NCBI GenBank assembly: GCA_026398135.1
Contig: JAPLTN010000083.1
Coordinates: forward strand, 1-33,295
Origin: Verrucomicrobiota bacterium
GTDB taxonomy: Bacteria; Verrucomicrobiota; Verrucomicrobiia; Opitutales; Opitutaceae
Length of the DNA stretch: 33,295 bases
Direction: 5' to 3'
The notes below the pieces were generated by a model. It made no database searches. It was not told where the DNA came from and saw only the letters and a list, made by a program, of their open reading frames with translations. A program made the translations under genes and the position numbers. The first letter of the stretch is position 1. Each line of letters begins with the position of its first letter. Shown piece by piece: positions 1 through 8,771 of this stretch.

Positions 1-189
1 ACCAACCTTCCGCCTCCGGCTGCTCCCCACCCCGCCTTGCGGCGACGCAGTTGCCTTCGACTGCCCCGCGCTCTCTGTCTGCGCGAGGGATTAGACTTTC
101 ACTTTCTGAGTTCATGGTTTCATGGACGCACTAGGGCGGGGACTCCGCTCCCCGCCTCCTCCGCCATCCCCCATAGCCCGCTCCTCCCC
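1..189. other. Non-coding left edge
   Basis: I see no supported gene in this stretch. It holds one short hairpin element at 135-156 (listed separately) and pyrimidine-rich sequence leading to the first start codon at 190. An open frame continues upstream of 190, but its residues do not look like protein. Confidence 0.5.
135..156 (+). repeat. REP-like short hairpin, copy 1
   Basis: A 22-base near-perfect hairpin with the core GGGGACTCCGCTCCCC and GGCGGGGA/TCCCCGCC arms. Closely similar copies occur at 1931-1952 (19 of 22 bases) and, on the other strand, at 18112-18133 (20 of 22). This suggests a dispersed extragenic palindrome family. Confidence 0.55.
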
Positions 190-633
190 ATGCCCGCCAT
201 CCCCGGACTCCGCAGCCCTTACGAAAAAATCGGCGGCCTCGTCCATTTCGGACGCATGATCGACAAGATCCGCCTCCACGCCTATGGACGCCTGCCCGCC
301 GATTACCACGGCGGCCTCGGTGCCGGCCACGATCGCCTGCTCTGCTCCTTCCTCCAAATCGCCTACGTCCGCCTGCGAGAGCATGTGCTCGAAAACAACC
401 TGGCCTCCGAAGAACACATTCTCGAATGGGCCTACTGCCACGGCCGACGCCTCACCCCCATCGACCAGCTCGTTTTCAACGAATTCCTGACCAAGCGCGG
501 CTGGCGCGACGAAGCCTCCGACCACCTCGACACCTGGCTTGCCGCCGCCCGCCTGCGACCCGGTTACCTGCTCACGGTTTTCGACTTCATTGAGCTGGAC
601 GAGGAACGCCCGCCACGACACCCGCCCGGCTGA
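190..633 (+). CDS. DUF5069 domain protein
   Basis: A 147-residue protein. The segment beginning PYEKIGGLVHFGRMIDKIR, followed by a glycine-rich stretch and a helical region with LQIAYVRLREHV, is what I recognise as the DUF5069 family, small soluble proteins of unknown function common in Verrucomicrobiota and Planctomycetota. No signal peptide or membrane segment is visible. I chose the ATG at 190 because the family match begins a few residues after it; the frame stays open back to 37 but reads as low-complexity residues. The next gene follows after about 70 bases on the same strand. The family assignment is from memory; the molecular role is unknown. Confidence 0.72.
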   Translation: MPAIPGLRSPYEKIGGLVHFGRMIDKIRLHAYGRLPADYHGGLGAGHDRLLCSFLQIAYVRLREHVLENNLASEEHILEWAYCHGRRLTPIDQLVFNEFLTKRGWRDEASDHLDTWLAAARLRPGYLLTVFDFIELDEERPPRHPPG

Positions 634-704
634 TTGCCCCCCCGGCCATCCAGCCCCAATGCAACTTTCTCACTCCGGCTGCTCCGCCCCCTGGCCGTAA
701 CCAC

Positions 705-1958
705 ATGTCCGCCTTCGCCGCCCTCCACGTCACCGCCTTCCGCCGCGTCTTCCTTTCCCAATCGTTTTCCCTGGTGGGCAACTGGCTGTCCCTCACCGCC
801 GCCGCCTGGCTGGCCTACGACCTCACCGGCGATGCCTTCTCGCTCGGCGTGGTCGTCTTCGCCCAGCAGCTGCCCGTGCTGTTGCTCGCGCCGGTCGCCG
901 GGGTGCTGGGCGACCGCACCGACCGCCGCAACCTCTTCACCGCCCTGCAAGCGGCCTGCGCACTCCACGCCACCCTGCTCGCCACCCTCAGCTTCACCGG
1001 CCATCTGCTCTTCCCTGTTTTGGTCAGCCTGTCGGTGTTGCGCGGTATCATCAACGCCGCCGAATGGCCCACCCGCCAGGCCATCGCGCTTGATCTGGTG
1101 GGCGACCGCTCGCTGCTGGCCAACGCCATCGCGCTCAACTCCTCCCTCTTCAACGTCGCCCGCATGATCGGCCCGGCCGTCGCCGGACTGCTCATCGCCC
1201 GTTTCCACGTCGGCTGGTGCTACGCGCTCGACGCGGCCAGTTGCCTGCCGACCATCGGCGTCATGCTCTTCGGGCTCGCCCCCCGGCCCGGGACTCCGCC
1301 CCCTCCCGGCCCCCCGACCCACCCCTTGCGCGCCCTGCACGAAGGCTTCCGCTACGCCGCCCGAGAACCCGGCCTGCGCAACCCCCTCCTGCTCATCGCC
1401 CTCACCGCCTTCTCCGGCTTCGCCGCCGGCACCCTGGCCCCGCTCATCGCGCGCGATCTTCTGCATGGCGACGCCCGTCTGCTCGGCCTGCTCAACGCCG
1501 CGGTGGGCCTGGGCGCGCTCACCAGCGCGCTGGCCCTGGGATCGCTGCGCCCGGCCCCGGATCGTCTGGAACGCTGGGTTGGCGGCGGTGCCCTCCTGCT
1601 CGCCGTCGGCCAGACCCTCTGCGCCCTCAGCCCCGCCCGCCTGCCGACCCTTGCCGGCATGGTCGTGTGCGGAGCGGGCATCGTGCTCACCTACGCCGGG
1701 GCCAACACCCTGCTTCAACTCCGGGTGGACGACGCCCGCCGCAGCCGGGTGATGGGACTCTTCACCACCGCGCAAAGCATCTACCCCGTCGGCAGCCTGC
1801 TCATCGGGGCCATGGCCGCCTCCGCCCTCGGCCCGCGCGCCACCATCGCCGCCCACGCCCTGGTGTGCGTTTTCGCCGGCTGGTTTTTCCTGCGCACCAT
1901 CCGCCACCGGACCCCAATTGCATCCGGTGGGGCGGAGACTGCGGTCCCCGCCACGTGA
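705..1958 (+). CDS. MFS transporter (EntS-like)
   Basis: A 417-residue inner-membrane protein with about 12 hydrophobic segments. The loop between helices 2 and 3 carries the MFS motif A (GVLGDRTDRR, residues 66-75). The overall pattern, including an RGIINAAEWPTRQA segment near residue 120, resembles the MFS_3/enterobactin-exporter (EntS-like) branch, so an efflux role is likely, though the substrate cannot be told. A proline-rich central loop (about residues 193-208) and the last residues are encoded by GC hairpin sequences resembling the short repeat at 135-156, which suggests that small repeats have been captured into coding sequence. The length is normal for the family. Confidence 0.85.
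   Translation: MSAFAALHVTAFRRVFLSQSFSLVGNWLSLTAAAWLAYDLTGDAFSLGVVVFAQQLPVLLLAPVAGVLGDRTDRRNLFTALQAACALHATLLATLSFTGHLLFPVLVSLSVLRGIINAAEWPTRQAIALDLVGDRSLLANAIALNSSLFNVARMIGPAVAGLLIARFHVGWCYALDAASCLPTIGVMLFGLAPRPGTPPPPGPPTHPLRALHEGFRYAAREPGLRNPLLLIALTAFSGFAAGTLAPLIARDLLHGDARLLGLLNAAVGLGALTSALALGSLRPAPDRLERWVGGGALLLAVGQTLCALSPARLPTLAGMVVCGAGIVLTYAGANTLLQLRVDDARRSRVMGLFTTAQSIYPVGSLLIGAMAASALGPRATIAAHALVCVFAGWFFLRTIRHRTPIASGGAETAVPAT
1931..1952 (+). repeat. REP-like short hairpin, copy 2 (inside MFS gene end)
   Basis: Matches the element at 135-156 at 19 of 22 positions. It lies in frame over the last codons of the MFS gene, whose stop is at 1956-1958, so part of the C-terminal tail is encoded by the repeat. 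Confidence 0.45.
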
Positions 1959-2026
1959 GCACCTACGGTGCCCCGCCCGCTCGACAAACCCAAATGACAG
2001 CCGATACGGCCTCCCATGCCTGTCCG

Positions 2027-2052
2027 TGGCACCGGGATAACCCTTGGTGCCA
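2027..2052 (+). terminator. Hairpin after MFS gene
   Basis: TGGCACCGGG and CCCTTGGTGCCA pair around a four-base loop, with a two-base bulge, followed by AAAACTTTGG. It lies between the MFS stop and the GNAT start on the same strand. There is no clear T-run, so it may be a weak terminator or an RNA-stabilising hairpin. Confidence 0.45.
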
Positions 2053-2100
2053 AAACTTTGGCCCCGCACCATCGTGCTCCACGCTCACATACCACGTTCC

Positions 2101-2601
2101 ATGATCATCGCCCCCTGCACCCGCACCCACGCGCCGGAAATTCTCGCGATCTTCAACCACGCCATCCTGCACTCCACCGCGCTCTACGAATACGAACCGC
2201 GCACCCCGGATTTTATGACTGCCTGGTTCGACGCCAAGGAGCGCGCCAACCTGCCGGTCCTGGGCGCGTTTGAAGAAACCGGCGCCCTCCTCGGCTTCGC
2301 CACCTACGGCCCTTTCCGCGCCCTGCCCGCCTACCACCCCACGGCGGAACACTCCGTTTACGTCCGCGCCGGCCACCACCGCCAGGGCGTGGGCAAAGCC
2401 CTCCTGCGCGCCCTCATCGCCACCGCCCGCCAGCGCCAAATCCACACCCTCGTCGGCGTCATCGACTCCGCCAACCCCGCCAGCCTCGCGCTTCACGCCT
2501 CCTTCGGTTTCCAAAACGTCGGAATCCTGCGTGAAGTGGGCCTCAAATTCGACCGCCGCCTCGACGTCGCCCTCTGCCAGTTGCTCCTCTCCGAGGCATA
2601 G
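2101..2601 (+). CDS. GNAT N-acetyltransferase (PAT-like)
   Basis: A 166-residue GNAT-fold acetyltransferase. The acetyl-CoA pyrophosphate loop RQGVGKALL sits at residues 94-102, and the VGVIDSANPASLALHASFGF segment (about 118-137) is typical of the phosphinothricin/methionine sulfoximine acetyltransferase branch, which acetylates amino groups of small amino-acid-like compounds. The IFNHAILHSTALYE stretch near the N-terminus also fits that branch. I chose the ATG at 2101 because the conserved strand begins immediately after it; the frame is open to 2044. It is soluble and cytoplasmic. The true substrate cannot be read from the sequence. Confidence 0.85.
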   Translation: MIIAPCTRTHAPEILAIFNHAILHSTALYEYEPRTPDFMTAWFDAKERANLPVLGAFEETGALLGFATYGPFRALPAYHPTAEHSVYVRAGHHRQGVGKALLRALIATARQRQIHTLVGVIDSANPASLALHASFGFQNVGILREVGLKFDRRLDVALCQLLLSEA

Positions 2602-3055
2602 CCGCCGCCGCAACGCGCTTATTGCCAAACCTTGCGCATAATCTGTTATTTGTGATTCATAAGTTCATGTTTAAAAGCATTATGAGAAACCCTAATACCG
2701 GTCACCTCTCTACTTCATTCCTTTACTACACTGAATTAGTCTGAAATAGATCAGCCCGCTTGAACCGACCAGTCGCCTGGAGGAAACGCAGCCTTTCCTT
2801 CCACCATGACGACACTTTCTCCCTTTTTCCCATACGCCGCGCGCACCGCGTGGGCGTCCGGCAACACCCGATGTAGCCCGCTTTGAGCCGCGCCTAAGCG
2901 CGCCCGCTCACGTTCGCCAAACCGTCGGCCTAAGCCGCCGACACCGTCTCCGCCCTTAGGCCACGCCCTGTCCGGTCCCCGGCCGGAGGCATGCCCGCTA
3001 GGTCCGCTCTGCCCCTCCCAACTGTCCCTTCCCTTTCCCGTCCGTTCCAACAACC
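2602..3055 (+). promoter_or_regulatory. Long leader upstream of TonB receptor
   Basis: This 454-base gap has no supported gene. Roughly 2640-2750 is strikingly AT-rich compared with its surroundings and ends in a palindrome-like site (2728-2747), so the promoter is probably here. That would leave a leader of about 300 bases containing several possible stems, for example GTCGGC/GCCGAC near 2923-2941 and GCGC/GCGC arms near 2887-2902. I do not recognise a cobalamin, SAM or other known riboswitch. There is no Shine-Dalgarno motif before the ATG at 3056. Confidence 0.45.
2728..2747 (+). promoter_or_regulatory. IscR/Rrf2-like operator candidate (TonB unit)
   Basis: On the minus strand this site reads GACTAATTCAGT, matching the palindromic core ACTRWWWYAGT of the IscR type-1 consensus. 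It aligns with the site at 11331-11350 at 16 of 20 positions. It sits in an AT-rich island about 310 bases before the TonB receptor gene. Binding by the Rrf2 protein encoded at 28068-28658 is an inference. Confidence 0.5.
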
Positions 3056-5716
3056 ATGAAAACCAAGCAATACCGCCTAAACCGCCGGTCCCTGTCCGCG
3101 CCTAAATCCGCCGCCTCCGTGCTGCTCCTCGCCCTCGCCGCTCTGGAGCCCGCCTTCGCAGTCCGCGCCCAAAGCCTTCCCGCCGCCGCCCCGGAAAACC
3201 CCGAGGTCGTCAAACTCGACCCGCTCGTCATCACCGACACCAAGTCGCTCACCACCACCCTGCCCGTTCGCCCCGTCGCCGGTGTTTACGGTTTCGACAC
3301 CCAATATCAGGACGTCCCCCGCAGCATCACCCAGATCAATCCCGAGCAGTTCCAGAACGACGTCATCAGCAGCTACAGCGACTTCGCCCGCTACTCCCCG
3401 TCGGTCAACCAGCAGACCGGTGCCATCGCCAACTACGGCTCGCCCAGCGTGCGCGGCTCCCTCACTGACGTTTACCAAAACGGCGTGCGCATGCTCGTGC
3501 GTCAGGCCAACAACCGCCCTTTCACCCTCAACGCCTACGAGGGCGCCGACATCGTCGCCGGCCCCGCCCCCGTCATCTACGGGCCCACCGCCCGCACCTC
3601 CGGCTACGTCAACTATCTCACCAAGAAGCCCTACTTCGACGGCCAGCGCACCACCGTCACCGCCAAACTCGGCAAGTTCTACCTCGATGGCACCGGCTTC
3701 AAGGACAACGAAAACTGGCAGGTCGATAACGGCGGCCCGCTCATCAAAGACAAACTCGCCTACCGCATCAGCTACCAGGGCGAAAACATCAAGGGCTTCC
3801 AAAACAACACCGGAGACAGCTTCCACGACGTTTACGGCACCCTCGCCTGGCTGCCCAACGACACCACCACCGTGGATTGGAACTTCGAATACGGACACTT
3901 CGACTGGCTCCCCCAGGGCGGCTACAACCGCGTGACCAACGACCTCATCCGCGACGGCACCTACCTCTCCGGCCCCGCCACTCCCATCATCCGGCGCGGC
4001 TCCGGAGCTACCGCCACCTACTATTCCCCGGTCCTCAACTCCGCCGGCAACGTCACCAGCTGGATCCGCCGCACCCTCAGCGGAGGCCGCTACCTGCCCG
4101 GCACCGCCGTCGCCAATCCCTTCACCACCAACACCAGCGCCGCCGCCGGCACCATCGTCGGCTACGTGCTGGATCCGGCCAACGTCAAGGAGACCCAGCT
4201 CGACCCCCAGGCCGGCCTCAACGCCACCGGCTTCAAATCCTACACCGACGCCTTCAACACCCAGCTGCGCGGCAAAAAGAAATTCGGCGACGACTTCACC
4301 CTGCTCGGCAACGGCCTCTACCAGTATTACCTGACCGACAACCCCTCCAACGGCGGCACCTACAACTGGATCACCGACCACACCGGCGAATTCCGCGGCG
4401 AGGGCCTGCTCTCCAAGGAATACACCCTCGGTTCGCTCCCCATCAAACACGAGAGCAACACCGGCGTCTCCTACCGCTTCGAGCTGGTCGAAAATTACAA
4501 GGACAAGCAAAGCAGCCTGCTCGGGCCCACCGGCGATCAATACGATCTGACCAATCCTTCCACTTGGGGTCGCAACGCCTTCTTCGGCGCGACCGTTTAT
4601 CCGTTCAACCCCGCCGTCGCCAACCCGACCACCGTGCCGGTTAACACCAAATACGGCTACCTCAAGGGCTTCTACCGCTATCTCACCGTGCCCGACAGCC
4701 CGGCCAATTACGTCTCCCCGGGCGGCAACGACGCCGCCTCCCCCTGGCTCAGCTCCACCTCCAACGATACCGATACCCGCACCCTCAGCTTCTTCACCCA
4801 GCATCGCTTCGACTTTAGCGACAACGTGTTCCTCGACCTCGGCGCCCGCACCAGCAACGTCGAATCGAAGATCAAGAACCCGCTGCCCGATCCGTATCTG
4901 GCCGGCAACGACGCCATCACCGACTCCATCAGCACCTGGATTCCCGGCTACTCCGCCAGCCTGAGCTACAAACCCGTCTCCCGCGTCACCACCTACGCCA
5001 CCTACGCCTACGTCGTCGCCACCAACGGCATGACCACCGGCTCCCCCACCTGGGGCACCGCCACCGGCCAGGTCAACGAATACGATCCCGCCGCGTTCGA
5101 GAGCGTGAGCGAGCTGCGCGAGGTCGGCCTGAAGGCCGATCTTATCCCCAAGCAACTCGTCGGCGGCGTCTCCCTCTTCGAGCAGACGCGCGAACTCGCC
5201 CTCGCCACCGTGCCCGGCTCCGATCCGGTGCGCATCGTCGGCCTCTACAAGGGCATCGAGACCAACCTGCGCTACCAGCCCACCCGGGCCTTCAGCGCCG
5301 GTGTGAACTTCAGCTACCTCAAGGCCATCTCGCAGGACACCGCCGTCTCCGCGCCCAACGCCCTCGTGGCCGACAACGCGACCAACATCACCGGCTCCAC
5401 CGCCGCGACCACCCTCCAGGACTGGCGCCTGCCCAACCTGCCCTACCTCTCGGGCTCGCTCTACACCTCCTACGAGTTCGCCAACGGCTTCGGCATCAAA
5501 ACCGACGTCTGGGCGCGCGATTCGTATTGGGCGAATAACGACGGCTCCGTGACCGTGCCATCGGCCCACAACCTCAACGTCGGCTTCTTCTACAACCAGC
5601 CGAAGTGGACCGCCTCGCTCGACTTCCAGAACGTCACCAACCAGCGCAACTTCGCCGGCGGCAACACCCTCCTCGATCCCGCCTCCGTCTCCACGAAGAT
5701 CGTTTACCGCTTCTAA
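3056..5716 (+). CDS. TonB-dependent receptor
   Basis: An 886-residue outer-membrane receptor. A signal peptide covers about residues 1-39 (hydrophobic stretch, then AVRAQ). A plug domain follows: VPRSITQINPEQF around 84-96, then an FARYSPSVNQQ-type segment and the IVAGPAPVIYGPTARTSGYVNYLTKKP block typical of FhuA-like receptors. The remainder alternates like a 22-strand barrel, and the protein ends in YRF with a terminal aromatic residue recognised by the outer-membrane assembly machinery. Such receptors import siderophores, cofactors or other scarce solutes using TonB energy. Two Tat-exported amidohydrolase-like genes follow on the same strand, so the ligand may be processed in the periplasm. 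The ligand is not identifiable. Confidence 0.93.
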   Translation: MKTKQYRLNRRSLSAPKSAASVLLLALAALEPAFAVRAQSLPAAAPENPEVVKLDPLVITDTKSLTTTLPVRPVAGVYGFDTQYQDVPRSITQINPEQFQNDVISSYSDFARYSPSVNQQTGAIANYGSPSVRGSLTDVYQNGVRMLVRQANNRPFTLNAYEGADIVAGPAPVIYGPTARTSGYVNYLTKKPYFDGQRTTVTAKLGKFYLDGTGFKDNENWQVDNGGPLIKDKLAYRISYQGENIKGFQNNTGDSFHDVYGTLAWLPNDTTTVDWNFEYGHFDWLPQGGYNRVTNDLIRDGTYLSGPATPIIRRGSGATATYYSPVLNSAGNVTSWIRRTLSGGRYLPGTAVANPFTTNTSAAAGTIVGYVLDPANVKETQLDPQAGLNATGFKSYTDAFNTQLRGKKKFGDDFTLLGNGLYQYYLTDNPSNGGTYNWITDHTGEFRGEGLLSKEYTLGSLPIKHESNTGVSYRFELVENYKDKQSSLLGPTGDQYDLTNPSTWGRNAFFGATVYPFNPAVANPTTVPVNTKYGYLKGFYRYLTVPDSPANYVSPGGNDAASPWLSSTSNDTDTRTLSFFTQHRFDFSDNVFLDLGARTSNVESKIKNPLPDPYLAGNDAITDSISTWIPGYSASLSYKPVSRVTTYATYAYVVATNGMTTGSPTWGTATGQVNEYDPAAFESVSELREVGLKADLIPKQLVGGVSLFEQTRELALATVPGSDPVRIVGLYKGIETNLRYQPTRAFSAGVNFSYLKAISQDTAVSAPNALVADNATNITGSTAATTLQDWRLPNLPYLSGSLYTSYEFANGFGIKTDVWARDSYWANNDGSVTVPSAHNLNVGFFYNQPKWTASLDFQNVTNQRNFAGGNTLLDPASVSTKIVYRF

Positions 5717-5812
5717 GCGGCTCCCATCGGGCGGCGGCGATCCCACCCTCGCCGCAGCCCTTTTCCCTCCCTTCCGCCTGCTCTCTCCACCCGCCCGCCA
5801 CACCCGTTTCCC

Positions 5813-6982
5813 ATGAACAACCGCCGCCAATTCCTCCGCCGCGCCGCCCTCGGCGCCGCCGCCGCCACCGCCCTGCCCTCCCTCCTCCGCGCCGCCCCCG
5901 AGGCCGCCGCCTCCGCCCCCGCCGGAGCTCCCCCCGCCCTGGAAATCCCCATCGACTGGCACAGCCACATCGTCACCCAGGGCGAACTCGCCTACCTCGC
6001 CACCCGCTCCGCCCCGCCCCGCGTCACCACCAGCCCCGAGGGCAAAACCCTCTTTGAAAACGTCACCACCGTCTCCGCCTTAACTCGCGGCCCTACTCCC
6101 ACCTCGCCCTCCGACCTCGTCACCCGCACCCAGCACCTCGACGCCGCCGGCATCAAACGCCAGCTCCTCAGCTACACCGTGGCCCAGGGCTACGACGCCA
6201 CCCTGTCGATCGAGGAGTTGCGGGTGTTTTTCCGCACCCTGAACGACGACCTCGCCGCCGCCGTGCGCGCCCACCCCAAGCACTTCCTCGGCGTCGCCGC
6301 CCTGCCCACCGCCGACCCCGTCTGGGCCGCCGAAGAACTCCGCCGCGCCCACAAGGAACTCGGCCTCATCGGCGCCGCCCTCCCGCTCCACGCCTTCACC
6401 AGCCTCGAAGGCGCGCGCACCCTCGCGCCCATCTTCGCCGCCGGCGAAAAACTCAACAGCCACTTCTTCATCCACCGCGCCCCCGCCAGCGCCACCATCC
6501 CCGGCCAGCCTCCGCTCATCCTTCCCACCGACACCGACTCCGTGCGCTGGAGCCTGATCAGCAACACCCACCTCGCCAACGGCGCCATCACCCTCGGCCT
6601 CACCGATTTCCTCGATCCCTATCCCAACGTCTCCGTCCAGGTCATCATGCTCGGCGGTTTCCTGCCCTACCTGATCGACTCCATCATCGCCGCCGGCCCC
6701 CGCCTCGGCATCAAGGATCCCCTCGCCCGCCTGCGCCGCATCTACCTAGAACCCGGCCCCTACGCCGGCAGCTCCGGCGAGTGGGTCGCCCTGGCCGCGC
6801 GCAAGCTCGGTGCCGACCGCATCCTCTTCGGCACCGACTACGGCGTAGGGGGCGGCACCTCGGTGGATCGCCTCAAGCCGTCCCTCGTCACCCTCGATGC
6901 CGCCCTGCCCGCCGACCACCGCAAGACCATCTACGTCGATAACTCCGTCGCCCTGCTCAAAGCCAAGGGCATCAGCGTCTGA
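5813..6982 (+). CDS. Tat-exported ACMSD-like amidohydrolase, copy 1
   Basis: A 389-residue protein with a Tat signal (NRRQFLR at residues 3-9, hydrophobic to about 26), so it is probably exported folded with its metal. The TIM-barrel amidohydrolase_2 (ACMSD/gamma-resorcylate decarboxylase) family is indicated by the metal motif HSH (H50, H52), H221 in FIHR, and D342 in LFGTDYG. The histidine normally found in the HGG motif of the family is replaced by leucine (IMLGG, 278-282). It is a clear paralogue of the next gene, 26 bases downstream, and both share the LTDFLDPYP segment. It follows the TonB receptor by about 100 bases, so cotranscription is likely. The reaction is unknown; it could be hydrolysis, decarboxylation, or binding only. 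Confidence 0.85.
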   Translation: MNNRRQFLRRAALGAAAATALPSLLRAAPEAAASAPAGAPPALEIPIDWHSHIVTQGELAYLATRSAPPRVTTSPEGKTLFENVTTVSALTRGPTPTSPSDLVTRTQHLDAAGIKRQLLSYTVAQGYDATLSIEELRVFFRTLNDDLAAAVRAHPKHFLGVAALPTADPVWAAEELRRAHKELGLIGAALPLHAFTSLEGARTLAPIFAAGEKLNSHFFIHRAPASATIPGQPPLILPTDTDSVRWSLISNTHLANGAITLGLTDFLDPYPNVSVQVIMLGGFLPYLIDSIIAAGPRLGIKDPLARLRRIYLEPGPYAGSSGEWVALAARKLGADRILFGTDYGVGGGTSVDRLKPSLVTLDAALPADHRKTIYVDNSVALLKAKGISV

Positions 6983-7008
6983 ACCCCGCACGCCCAATTC
7001 GCCACACC

Positions 7009-8235
7009 ATGAAACGCCGCGATTTTCTCCGCTCCTCTGCCGTCGGCCTTGCCGCCGCCGGCACCCTGCCCTCCCTGCTCTCCGCCCAAACCGCCAAACC
7101 CCTCGGCGCACCCGCCATCGTCACCACGCCCAAAACCATCCCGCGCGGAGCCATCCTCGACTGGCACACCCACTGGATCGGGCCCAACGTGGTCAAACTG
7201 CTCGCCGCCCGCACCGTCGGCCCCCGCTTCGTGATCAACGAAAAGGGCGAACGCTTCCAGCTGGGCAAAGGCGAAACCGACCCGCGCCCCGGCCAAAAAC
7301 CCCAGGTCTCCATCTGGTATGACACCGACCAGCGCCTCGCCCACCTCAACTCGGTCGGCGTCGAGCGCCAGGTCATCGGCTACGTCGGCTTCGCCTACGA
7401 CGGCGTGCTCCCGCCCGAGGAAGCCGCCCCCTTCTGGCGCGCGCAAAACGACGACATCGCCGCCCTCGTGCGCGCCCATCCCAAGCGTTTTCTCGGCCTG
7501 GCCACCCTGCCCACCGCCGACATCCCCGCCGCCGCCGCCGAGCTGGAACGCGCCCACCGCGACCTCGGCTTGATCGGCGCCACCCTGCCGCTCGACGCCT
7601 TCATCCACCTCGAAAGCGCCCGCGCCCTCGCGCCCATCTTTGCCGTCGCGCAAAAATACAAGAGTCACCTCTACATCCACCGCGGCGCAGCCGCCCCCAC
7701 CATCCCGAAACAAACCCCCGAGGTCGGCGAAACCAACGCCTACTTTGGCCTGCCCCCCACCCGCCAGCCCAACGGCGAGACCCCCAACCTGCCCGGCGAC
7801 CACGCCTGGGCCCGCTCCACCCTCATCACCAGCACCCACCTCGCGGCCGGTGCGATCACCCTCGCGTTGACCGATTTCCTCGATCCCTACCCCGACGTCA
7901 CGGTGCAACTCACCATGATCGGCGGTTCCATCGCCCACTTGGTGGAAGCGGTCGAGCAACGCACCGAACGCGACGGCCTGGCCAGCCCCCTGCCCAAGCT
8001 GAGGCGCATCTACCTCGATACCGGCGCGACCGGCCGTGGCCCGCGCGGCATCGCCCTGGCCGCCAAAACCTTTGGCGCGGACCGGATTCTCTTCGGTTCC
8101 GACTTCGGCCCCTGGCCGACCATCGAGCCGTTCATCAAGGGTGTGGCCGACGCCGAGCTCTCGCAGGAGGACCGCGATCTGATCTACGTCGAAAACGGCC
8201 GCGCCCTGCTCAAAGCCAAAGGCATCACGATCTGA
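7009..8235 (+). CDS. Tat-exported ACMSD-like amidohydrolase, copy 2
   Basis: A 408-residue paralogue of the preceding gene. The N-terminus has a Tat motif (KRRDFLR, residues 2-8). Metal-site positions are H53 and H55 (HTH), H224 in YIHR, and D365 in LFGSDFG. As in copy 1, the family's HGG histidine is absent: the aligned segment is TMIGG (302-306) with isoleucine at the histidine position. A longer loop (about 233-268) distinguishes it from copy 1. The gene is preceded by CACACC directly before the ATG, with no Shine-Dalgarno. It ends just before a pair of strong hairpins. It is probably periplasmic and part of the TonB-receptor unit; the substrate is unknown. Confidence 0.85.
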   Translation: MKRRDFLRSSAVGLAAAGTLPSLLSAQTAKPLGAPAIVTTPKTIPRGAILDWHTHWIGPNVVKLLAARTVGPRFVINEKGERFQLGKGETDPRPGQKPQVSIWYDTDQRLAHLNSVGVERQVIGYVGFAYDGVLPPEEAAPFWRAQNDDIAALVRAHPKRFLGLATLPTADIPAAAAELERAHRDLGLIGATLPLDAFIHLESARALAPIFAVAQKYKSHLYIHRGAAAPTIPKQTPEVGETNAYFGLPPTRQPNGETPNLPGDHAWARSTLITSTHLAAGAITLALTDFLDPYPDVTVQLTMIGGSIAHLVEAVEQRTERDGLASPLPKLRRIYLDTGATGRGPRGIALAAKTFGADRILFGSDFGPWPTIEPFIKGVADAELSQEDRDLIYVENGRALLKAKGITI

Positions 8236-8262
8236 TCCGTCTAACTCCGGGATCCGGGGAGC

Positions 8263-8303
8263 GCCCCCGTCTCGGGGGCTGCGCAGGGCGTCCCGCCCTG
8301 CGC
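8263..8303. terminator. Tandem hairpins between convergent genes
   Basis: Two GC-rich stem-loops back to back: GCCCCCG/CGGGGGC (8263-8279) and a perfect ten-base stem GCGCAGGGCG/CGCCCTGCGC (8281-8303). They sit between the end of the amidohydrolase gene (+) and the end of the DUF2200 gene (-), where a bidirectional terminator is expected. There is no T-tract. Confidence 0.6.
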
Positions 8304-8333
8304 TTCTGGGTCAGGAATTCAAGCCGTCCAAGC

Positions 8334-8684
8334 CTACCGCAAAATCCTCTCCAGCGCCCACCCCTTGGCCAGTTCGTCCACCAGTTTGTCGAGGTAACGA
8401 ATTTCCCGCATCGTCGGGTCTGGCACCTCCTCGACCCGCACCCCGCAGACCACGCCTTTGATCGACAGGCGCTGCGGATTAAGAGCCGGGGCTTCGCGGA
8501 AAAACGTCTCAAAATCCGTCGCTTCCCGGAGCACTGTTTCCAGTTGTTTCTGGCGATAACCGGTCAACCAGCAGATCACCGCATCGACCTCGGCTTGCGT
8601 GCGCCCCTTTTTCTCCGCCTTGGCGACGTACAGGGGGTAAACCTGGGCAAAACTCGTGGTAAAAATTCGGTGTTTCTCAGGCAT
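8334..8684 (-). CDS. DUF2200 protein
   Basis: A 116-residue soluble protein. The [20 protein letters not shown] start and the following KKGRT-EVD-IxWLTGY pattern match what I recall of DUF2200, a small widespread family of unknown function. I chose the ATG at 8684 because the family match begins three residues later; an in-frame extension to 8762 reads as non-conserved. It lies 87 bases downstream of the aminotransferase gene on the same strand and converges with the amidohydrolase gene. Nothing visible ties it to sulfur metabolism, so it may simply be a neighbour. Confidence 0.8.
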   Translation of the reverse strand: MPEKHRIFTTSFAQVYPLYVAKAEKKGRTQAEVDAVICWLTGYRQKQLETVLREATDFETFFREAPALNPQRLSIKGVVCGVRVEEVPDPTMREIRYLDKLVDELAKGWALERILR

Positions 8685-8771
8685 CGGTTTTCTTGGGTAT
8701 ACACCGACAAGCACGATTCGTGACAAACCGTTTGATCTACCCCGGAACTTCTGGCCCGCCACTCCCTGCCC

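Noticed and set aside
564-2072. 502-residue minus-strand open frame opposite the MFS gene
   Set aside because: Low-complexity Gly/Glu/Ala sequence without motifs; antisense shadow.
2602-3055. Cobalamin or other known riboswitch before the TonB receptor
   Set aside because: No recognisable cobalamin-box or other conserved core could be found by eye.
3077-5968. 963-residue open frame opposite the TonB receptor
   Set aside because: It is Gly/Val/Ala-rich with no domain pattern; a GC-bias shadow of the receptor and amidohydrolase genes.
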